Assembly (NCBI GenBank): GCA_001430745.1
Contig: KQ481997.1
Location: forward strand, 444,553 to 459,660
DNA: 15,108 nucleotides
Source of the DNA: Auxenochlorella pyrenoidosa
Lineage: Eukaryota > Chlorophyta > Trebouxiophyceae > Chlorellales > Chlorellaceae
Direction: 5' to 3'
Made by a program: the position numbers and the translations under genes. The notes beneath the pieces were generated by a model. The model did not search any database. It had not been told where the DNA came from and was given only the letters and a program-made list of their open reading frames with translations. Below are positions 9,248-15,108 of the stretch, in pieces (positions within the stretch are counted from its first letter, which is position 1; each line of letters starts with the position of its first letter).

Positions 9248-9365
9248 GCATGAGCCTTCAGCGTGCTGCGCCGGCGCCTCGGCGCGAGCGCTTGGGCACA
9301 GGTGCACACACCACCCGCGGCTTGCCCTGGCCAGGACGCCAGTCTGGGTCCTCAGCAGGCAGCTC
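9248..9365 (-). pseudogene. Duplicated fragment of the last exon of the - strand gene at 12044-14489
   Basis: This stretch matches 12033-12151 closely. On the - strand it reads ELPAEDPDWRPGQGKPRVV, a Cys in place of Ser, then APVPKRSRRGAGAAR and TGA, the same C-terminus as the full gene. Most differences fall at synonymous positions. Homology stops abruptly at 9365 and there is no visible upstream exon, so it is a gene fragment carried with the segmental duplication. Confidence 0.8.
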
Positions 9366-9696
9366 TGATCGGCTCGTTCAGCCTGGACTGTCTGGACAGC
9401 CAGCAGCGGAAGGTGGGTGGGTGCGCTACAATGCACTGAGATGAACACCGCTGAAGGTGTGGGGGGCACTGTGCTTCGAGACAGCTTGTGCAGCTGCAGA
9501 GGAAGGGATTGTCGGCTACATCTGTGGGGACGCCTAACCGCATCTGTTGGTGGCAGCTGTTGCGTTGAGCGCTCAGCCACCCAGCACGCGATGCGCCTGA
9601 CGGGCGTGGGCAGCCCCCTACCCACCCCCCACCCACCCCTACCTCACATCCCGCTCAACCACTCATCCACTTCCTTGCTCCCTCCCGCCCACCCAC
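9366..9696. other. Spacer with no identified gene
   Basis: This stretch between two gene fragments holds C-rich tracts (CCCACCC near 9618-9700) and no conserved reading frame that I can defend. It has no counterpart elsewhere in the window. Confidence 0.5.
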
Positions 9697-9811
9697 CCAT
9701 ATCGTAAAACTCTGACTGCAAGGTGGTGTAGATGTTGAAGGGGAGGGAGACGGGCAGGCGGCCAGGGGGAGACATGTCCCCAAACCGCACGTCAGCGATG
9801 GCAGGCGAGCC
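9697..9811 (-). pseudogene. Isolated exon fragment of a glycoside hydrolase family 3 enzyme
   Basis: On the - strand, after a CCCTGCAG acceptor, the frame reads GSPAIADVRFGDMSPPGRLP, then VSLPFNIYTTLQSEFYDMG, up to a GTGGGT donor. This matches the conserved block of the GH3 C-terminal domain (AIADVLFGD..P.GRLPVT...P....DM) found in beta-glucosidases and beta-xylosidases. No neighbouring exons with the catalytic domain or the GRTY(R) block are recognisable on either side, so it is most likely a relic exon captured during rearrangement. An intact gene with very divergent flanking exons is less likely. Confidence 0.62.
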
Positions 9812-10088
9812 CTGCAGGGGCAGGCCTCCTGCGCGCCTAGGTTTGCGCGCAATGAGTGTGTAGGCACAGCAATCAATTGGGTGCAGATTACAGATAGGCA
9901 GCTAGGCTGGCACCCGAGTTTGGAAGGCAGCAAGGCTTGAGTGCCTATGAGGCCAGACGGCCAGAGCAGGCGGGCAGGGCAAGGGGCATGTGCGAGCGCC
10001 GTGGCCGGCACGCTGCGCCGCCAGCTCACCCATCGAGGGCAGCCATCTCGCCAGTTGGCGCTGCTGCTTACACTCCTCCGCGTCAGTC

Positions 10089-11575
10089 ATGCGCCAGGCC
10101 GCTGCCTGTTGCTTCTCGGCCAGCCGCTGCCTGTTGCTTCTCGGCCAGCCGCTGCGCAGCCACAGCACAGCACCGCGCAGCCGCCGCGTGCTGCCCACTC
10201 CAGCTCCGGATCGCAGGCATGCAGCGCAGGCAGCGCAGGCAGGCGCTGGCGCCAGCGGCAGGGCCTGCCGGCGGCGCGAGTCGGTCACCTTCGTGGTGCC
10301 GGGCCGCGACGACCCCAGCAGCACCGAGCGCCTGCGTGCCTCGCACATAACACAGCGCACACTGAGCAGTCTGCTGGACAAGACGGGGGCGGTGGGCTTC
10401 GAGCTGCCTGATGGGAGCTTCAGCGACCAGCTTGGGGACCTGCCGGAGGGCGGCACAGTGCAGCTGGTCATGCCCCATCAGCCGTCGACTGCCGAGCAGG
10501 TGCGCCCCAAGTGGCTGCCTGGAACCGTGCCGTGTTTGCGCCCTGTGCCTTGCTGCCCTGTGCCTTGCCCGTGCCCTGTGCCTTGCACTTGCGCGCTTCG
10601 CCCCAGACGCTCTGCCTCTCCTCGCCCCCGACGTGTGCAGCTGCGCAGCATGCATCAGCCTTGTGACAAGGCGACGCAGGCCACGGAGCAGGAGTTTGGC
10701 GCATTCCTGCGGCAGCGCGCCAGCTCAGAGAACGCCGGCTGCGCCACCACCGCCCTGCAGACTGGGCCGTACAAGGATGCTCGCGGGCAGGTGGGCGGCC
10801 CTGCACACCGTCTGGCGGCGCACATAGCCAAGCCCACCGCCGGCTGTGGATGCCCGCGCGCAGCCCGCCGGCAGCAGGCGACTCCGTGCCGCTGCTGGCC
10901 TTCCTCCTGCGCAGAATTTCGTGCAGTTTGGTGCGGCGGTCGTGGCACGCGACATGCTGTATCTCGGCGAGCTGCAGCGCACGCTGGGCGAGCACAGCGT
11001 GACCAGTACACTGCTGAAGTACACCAGGATCAGGTTGGCAGGCCGGCTACGGCAGCAGGCCGGCGGGGGCGTGCTTGCAGGCAGCCGTGCTTGTGCCAGG
11101 CGCTGGCGTGCACGCAGGGGGCGCGGCGCTGCTGCTGCTGCTGCTGCTGACCCTGGCGCCCTTGCTGCTTCCGCTGCCCCCGTGGGCATTGCTTTGCAGC
11201 GCGGAGTCACGCGAGGCCTCGCCCGAGCTGGCGGCAGCGCTGCGCGGCGTCTCGCACGTCAAGCTCTTCCTGGCCGGGGAGAGAGTGCGGGAGGGGCTGT
11301 CGGCGGAGGAGCTGGCCAAGCTGGCAGCAGCGGTTGGCATCGGCCTGGCTGCCCTCCGGCCAGGGCCTGGGCCTTGTGGGCGCCCCCTCCGCCAAGCCGC
11401 TGTAGCGTGCGTGGTGTGCGCCAGGCTGCGCGCCACAGTGGCGGGCCTGACGAACCTCGCAGCGGTGCGGCAGCACGCAGCTGGGCAGAGGGCTCATTCG
11501 TTATGTCCTGCGGGTGCAGGTGGCAGCGCCGCTGAAGGTGGCAGCCCCGCTGCCCCCTTCACCCGCTGGACATAA
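10089..11575 (+). CDS. Copy 2 of duplicated gene; unrecognised protein (tentative model)
   Basis: Three segments are well supported: exon A ending at 10499 (open in frame from an ATG at 10089; an acceptor at 10260-10261 is an alternative 5' edge), exon B 10641-10790 (50 codons) and exon C from 10915. Junctions are GTGCGC and GTGGGC donors with GTGCAG and GCGCAG acceptors, all phase 0. Exon A carries VTFVVPGRDDPSST and LPDGSFSDQLGDLPEGGTVQ. Exon B ends TGPYKDARGQ, joining NFVQFGAAVVARDMLYLGEL. A later exon in the frame ending at 11575 reads SPELAAALRGVSHVKLFLAG and LSAEELAKLAAAVGIGLAAL. The frame is kept in three copies of exon A, which argues that it codes for protein. The start and the exon C to D junction are unresolved, and a CTG run near 11129-11150 complicates the model. 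Function is unknown. The exon A motif loosely recalls small ubiquitin-like header domains, but I would not name a family. Confidence 0.5.
10101..10150. repeat. 25-bp exact tandem duplication
   Basis: The unit GCTGCCTGTTGCTTCTCGGC plus CAGCC occurs twice in direct succession. Copy 1 has only one unit at the matching place (about 6955-6979), so the duplication came after the copies separated. Confidence 0.9.
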
Positions 11576-11593
11576 CAAATGAGCCCTCTGCCG
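11483..11593. repeat. 26-bp inverted repeat (hairpin), copy 2
   Basis: The arms 11483-11508 and 11568-11593 are complementary except for about two positions, with a 59-bp loop. The sequence lies at the end of the last open segment of copy 2. It is also present in copy 1. Confidence 0.8.
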
Positions 11594-11691
11594 CGCTTGT
11601 GCGGCTCCCTGCATGTCTGCCCTGGCACACCCCTGTTGTACTTACCCTCCCCCAGCTCTAACAGCTCTGCAAGCTCGCAAGCTTTGCACTA

Positions 11692-11781
11692 CTCCCTCGC
11701 ATTGCTCCTACCAAGTCGGTCCTACATGTGGGTACCCCTTTATCTCAGCCCCCGCACAGCTCCCTCGCATTGCTCCTACCA
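11692..11781 (+). repeat. Direct repeat of 22 bp, 68 bp apart
   Basis: CTCCCTCGCATTGCTCCTAC plus CA occurs at 11692-11713 and 11760-11781. Copy 1 has one full unit, so this is a local duplication within the copy 2 3' region. Confidence 0.85.
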
Positions 11782-11929
11782 TGTCCCTACCCCTTCCCGT
11801 CTTGTTTTGGCATGCCCAGCGTGCTTTCCCGCAGCCCTGCAATTGAATGGGCCGCCTATTTGACCTGCTTGCCTGTGACTGCTCCTGCCCTTGAACAAAG
11901 AACTTGTGACGTATTTGTTACTTGCCATC

Positions 11930-11934
11930 TGTAA
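11930..11934 (+). promoter_or_regulatory. Poly(A) signal TGTAA, copy 2
   Basis: This is the third instance of the conserved CATCTGTAAGCAACT context, downstream of copy 2. Confidence 0.65.
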
Positions 11935-12043
11935 GCAACTAAAGTACACTAGCGACGTGTGCTGGGGCAAGTGCAAGCAGACAGTGCCTAACAAGCAGAC
12001 CTGGTTGACAGGATGGCGGGCAGGCTGCACTCTGCATGAGCCT

Positions 12044-14489
12044 TCAGCGCGCTGCGCCGGCGCCGCGGCGAGAGCGCTTGGGCACAGGTGCAGACACCAC
12101 CCGCGGCTTGCCCTGGCCAGGGCGCCAGTCTGGGTCCTCAGCAGGCAGCTCCATGGGCTCGTCCTCCTCCCCTGCTTCTCCTGCTGAGCTGGAATGGCTG
12201 CCATCGCCTCGCCCCCGCCGAGCCTGCCGCGCCTGTCGCCCCCGCCGCCTCCCTGCCCGCTCTGCCGCTTCAGCTGCCTGGGCCTCCAGGGCAGAGACAG
12301 TGCGGGAGCTGGGGCGGCGCTGGCGGCGGCCAGCGGCTGCTGCTGCCCCTGGGCCCTCTGCTTGGGGGCCGGCTGGTGGGGCGCTGCCTGCACGCCTGAG
12401 CGTGCCGTCGCTGCCGCCGGCTTCAGTCCTGGCGGCTGGCTCAGTCCTGCTGGGAACAAAGGTGCCGGGCAAGGGGGGATGCTTACGGAGCAGCGAGCCC
12501 TCCTTGTTGGGCCAGAAAGGTTCTCAGGCCGGTTCGTGAGCTCAAGAGGCCGCTGTCACCTGCGTTCACGATTTGCTGCCAGGCCGCCGCCTGCCACCGG
12601 GCCGGCAGCCCACCAGGCAGCCGCGCAGCAGGGCCAGCAAGGCGCGCACACCGCGCCTGCATGCAGGCCAGAGGCAGGCGGCGACTTGCTGCTGGCCGGG
12701 AAGAAGGCTCCACAGCAGCTATCAACGCAACGCAACAGTACCAAGAAGTACCAGCGAGCAGTAACAAGAAGTACCAAAATCAAGGAGCAGGGCTCCACCC
12801 CCTCACCAAAAGAAGCTGGGCACAGGTGCCCCAGAGGCTCCAGCCGCTGCTCCTGCTGCCGCCGGCAGCGGCGCCCCGGGCGGCGGCGAGGAGGAAAACG
12901 GCGGCGAGGATGCAAACGGAGCGCCCGCAGAGGGGGCCTGCGCGATGGGGGTGCTCACAAACCAGCCCCCGGGGTCGTCCCCGGCAGAGGGCCCGCCCTG
13001 CTGCCGCCCCTGCTGCTGCTGGTGCTGCTTGGGGGTGGGCGCGCCGCCAAACCAGTCGACGGGCGGCGGCGGCCCCTGCCGCTGCGGCGCGGCGGCGGCC
13101 TGGCGTGCGCCGCTGCTGGCTCCCCACCCAGGGGGCACCTCCTGCTGCTCTGCAAAGCGTGGCGAGCGCGCGCAGAAGCGCGGCGAGCCCTCACTGAGCA
13201 CCATCCCCTCGGCAAGGTGCACCAGCAGAGGCGAGCCGGGGTCGTCCCCCGCTCCTAGCCCGCCGCCGCCGCCGCCGCCGGCTGCGGGGGTGGCGCCAGC
13301 CCCGGGCCCCGCCCTGCCCGCCCGCAGCGGCGGCAGCGGGCCTGGCGCTGGACGGGGCGGGGAGGGCATGTGTGGCGGCGGCCCAGTGCCCATGCTTGCC
13401 AGGGGGTCCCCCGTCTGCTGCTGCTGCCGCTGCGGCTGCTGCGCCTGCTGCTGTTGAGGCGGTTGGGGCTGGTGATGCAAGGAGGGCCCCGTGCCGGGCT
13501 CTGCAGGGCATGTGGAGGCACGGCGCGGCACCAGTGAGCCGCAGTCTGGTGGGCACGGGCTGCATCGGTGGCGGGGCCAGGCGCTGCACCCAAGGGAGCA
13601 AAAAACCAAAGCCGGTTGGCGACACCACTGGTGCAAGACTGTGGAGCAGCCTCCATGACGCTTCCCCTCCCCTCCCCGCCCCCCACCCACCCTCGGGCTC
13701 CTCTACAGAGTCTGGCTGGCTGGGCGAGAAGATCAGGCCCTGGTGCAGGTGCTCCTCGTGGTCGGGCAGCTCGTGGATCAGGGGGCCGGTGAGCCTGACA
13801 GGGGAGGCAGGGTGCAGCGCGAGGCAGGCTGGTGGTGAGATGCAGGGTGGAGCAGGGGAGGGGGGGTGCGGTCCGAGGCTGGGCTGCAACATGAGGGCAA
13901 CCTGCCGCCGTCATCGGCTGCGCACGCCCTGACAGACTGCAACTTTCTTGTGCAGCCAAGCAGACAGGCAGCGCGGAGACTTGAGCTGTGCGCTGGCAGT
14001 CCACATGGCTTCGCTAGAAGAACACATGCAGCAGGTTAACGTGCCCAGCCCACCGGTGCTGCGCTGCCGGCTCGCCCTCGTCGTCTGATGGGCCCTCAAT
14101 GTGGATCTCTCTGGATGTGTTCATCCCACCGCTACCACGTTGCTGCTGCTGCTGCTGCAGGGAAATATCAGCGGGGCATGAACACGGGAGGCGGCACCAG
14201 CAGCGGCAACGGCAGCGATGGTACCACAAACCCCGCCTTGGAGCGCACCCGACATCGTTTCATGTCTATTAGTGGATGCATCAAGCCCAAGGGGATGTGC
14301 TGGGCTGTCACGAAAGCTGTGCCAAGCCGGCCAGGGAAGGTTGGTGCCCACCTGCCTGGCTCCGCTGCTCCAGGGCTCCTGAAAGAACCCTCCGAAACCA
14401 GCGAAGAACGGATCAGCTGCAAACTCGGAGAAGAGGCTGCCGCGTTGGAAGAAGCCGCCGGGCCTCTGCGGGCCTCTGCCGCCGCTCAT
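12044..14489 (-). CDS. Gln/Pro/Gly-rich protein with MLF-like N-terminus (tentative)
   Basis: Modelled exons, in transcription order, are 14489-14352, 14154-14054, 13794-13691, 13500-12807 and 12449-12044, giving 480 aa. Every GT-AG junction is phase-consistent. The ATG at 14489 starts MSGGRGPQRPGGFFQRG, then SEFAADPFFAGFGGFF. Exon 2 has a Gln run and IHIEGPSDDEGE. Exon 3 has LTGPLIHELPDHEEHLHQG. Exon 4 is a long disordered region with QQQQ runs, a poly-Gly stretch, two GDDPG motifs and DWFGG. The last exon has a basic, coiled-coil-like segment (SALEAQAAEAAERAGRRR) and ends PVPKRSRRGAGAAR. The DPFF...GFGGFF plus acidic DDE pattern resembles plant proteins related to myeloid leukaemia factor, but this is weak. 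The 357-bp last intron could hide another exon, and reading through instead gives a stop at 12803. The duplicated last-exon piece at 9248-9365 supports that frame. Confidence 0.6.
13258..13281. repeat. CCG trinucleotide run in exon 4 of the - strand gene
   Basis: An uninterrupted CCG/GCC run encodes poly-Gly on the - strand within a disordered part of the protein. It is length-unstable DNA but in frame. Confidence 0.8.
14141..14158. repeat. CTG/CAG run at the exon 2 acceptor of the - strand gene
   Basis: On the - strand this reads CTGCAGCAGCAGCAGCAGCA, so it supplies both the acceptor AG and a run of Gln codons. Any of several NAG triplets could serve as acceptor in frame, changing only the number of Gln residues. 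Confidence 0.75.
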
Positions 14490-14839
14490 GTCTTCCGCTT
14501 GTGCTGTGCAAAGTGTGTTTGGACAGCGTAAAGTGACGGACGGGCCCGCCGGAGCGGTTTTGGATGAGGCCCTGGCCGGCCGCTGCGCGGACCTGGCGAC
14601 AGGTGGCGACACGAAGGTGAGTACAGGCTCACAGCATCGGTACCATCTGGGCACCATGGGGCTGGGAAGGGGTGGTGCAACATGACTGTGAAAGAATCAG
14701 GATGAAATCCGCGTGAGTACAGGGCTAACTAACTGGGGAGGGCAACAGCACGGGCGGGCCGACGGCACCCGCGGGGCGCAAACGGCGGGGCCATGCAGGC
14801 GGCCAGAGGGGAATGGCCCGTGCGCCCAAGGAGGTATCG
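14490..14839. other. Intergenic region between two - strand genes
   Basis: These 350 bp should contain the promoter and 5' UTR of the gene starting at 14489 and the 3' UTR of the AAA ATPase gene. I see no TGTAA on the - strand, no clear TATA box and no RNA gene. Confidence 0.5.
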
Positions 14840-14959
14840 TCATGTGCTCATGCCATACTCCCTCGTCCACTCCTCGAACCGCCGCATCTGGTCCCGGCTG
14901 ACCGAGGGCTTGATGGCACGGAGGGCCGCCTCAAAGTCGCGCAGCCGGATGGGGCGCAC
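14840..14959 (-). CDS. Last exon of an AAA ATPase, meiotic clade (katanin/spastin/fidgetin/Vps4 type), partial
   Basis: The final 39 residues read VRPIRLRDFEAALRAIKPSV, then SRDQMRRFEEWTREYGMST and a TGA. This is the characteristic C-terminal element of meiotic-clade AAA ATPases (I..DF..AL...RPSVS...L..YE.W...FG), which packs against the AAA lid domain. Members sever microtubules (katanin, spastin, fidgetin-like) or disassemble ESCRT-III (Vps4). The RPI..DF and RPSVS words look nearest to the fidgetin-like/spastin group, but the ATPase core lies outside the window, so the subfamily cannot be fixed. The exon starts in phase 0 after a CCCGTCAG acceptor at 14960. Sequence from 14960 to the window end looks intronic. 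Confidence 0.78.
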   Translation of the reverse strand: MRPIRLRDFEAALRAIKPSVSRDQMRRFEEWTREYGMST

Positions 14960-15108
14960 CTGACGGGGGGCGGGCAGCAGGGGGCGGGCGGCCAAGCGCC
15001 AACACGCAGTTGGGCTGCCTTCGGGGCCAGGCACCCGAGCGAGCGCACCAGTCGCAGCAGGGGGCGCTTGTTGAGGTGCGGTTCGAGTGGCCCCACCAAC
15101 CAGAGCTG

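Larger units (their letters stand above)
11594..12032 (+). repeat. 3' region and UTR repeat block, unit 3
   Basis: The part from about 11810 repeats the blocks at 6620-6826 and 9080-9247, ending with CATCTGTAAGCAACT. The part from 11594 to 11809 matches copy 1 (about 8914-9079) with an added internal duplication. Confidence 0.75.

Noticed and set aside
6620..12032. Mobile element as the cause of the repeats
   Set aside because: I see no transposase, reverse transcriptase, long terminal repeats or clear target-site duplications. The 26-bp hairpins are the only element-like feature and are reported separately.
12194..13258. 354-aa + strand open frame
   Set aside because: It is antisense to exons 4 and 5 of the - strand gene, crosses their intron, and is low-complexity Arg/Ala/Gly.
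15049..15108. Coding continuation upstream of the AAA ATPase last exon (GPLEPHLNKRPLLRL)
   Set aside because: A GTGCGC donor at 15048 would be in phase, but the sequence does not resemble the AAA lid that should precede this exon, so it is more likely intron.

Overview
The window looks like nuclear DNA from a GC-rich green alga, probably a Chlorella-like trebouxiophyte. This rests on sequence features only. Coding stretches are split by short introns of about 90-360 bp with GTGAG/GTGCG donors and CTGCAG acceptors. The algal poly(A) signal TGTAA occurs in three related 3' ends. One protein has an SPSPPPP-type hydroxyproline-rich region. Genes lie on both strands and there are no bacterial ribosome sites or operons. 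All exon models below were built by hand from splice consensus, phase and comparison of paralogous copies.

Left third (1-6734, + strand): two tandem paralogous genes encode cell-surface proteins. Each has a Ser/Pro-rich stalk, a cysteine-containing module with a DxxxDG loop, an Ala-rich helical region, one C-terminal membrane helix and a short cytosolic tail. The first gene is cut by the window start. The second is complete (492 aa, signal peptide included). Domain order is the same but intron positions differ, and one intron appears to be GC-AG.

Middle (6620-12030, + strand): this is a segmentally duplicated region. An unrecognised multi-exon gene occurs twice. Copy 2 (about 10089-11934) is largely open. 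Copy 1 (about 6827-9196) is decayed and contains three separate exon pieces, each preceded by its own inverted duplicate. The same 3' UTR/TGTAA block follows gene 2, copy 1 and copy 2. Between the copies lie a duplicated piece of the last exon of the gene to the right, and an isolated exon-sized glycoside hydrolase family 3 fragment.

Right third (12044-15108, - strand): a five-exon gene is modelled at 12044-14489. It encodes a 480-aa low-complexity, Gln/Pro/Gly-rich protein whose N-terminus faintly resembles plant MLF-like proteins. Upstream of it is the last exon of an AAA ATPase of the katanin/spastin/fidgetin/Vps4 clade, whose remainder lies beyond the window.

The most unusual structure is copy 1 with its three head-to-head exon inversions. 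It resembles a young hairpin or small-RNA type locus next to an intact-looking relative, or a hotspot of template switching.
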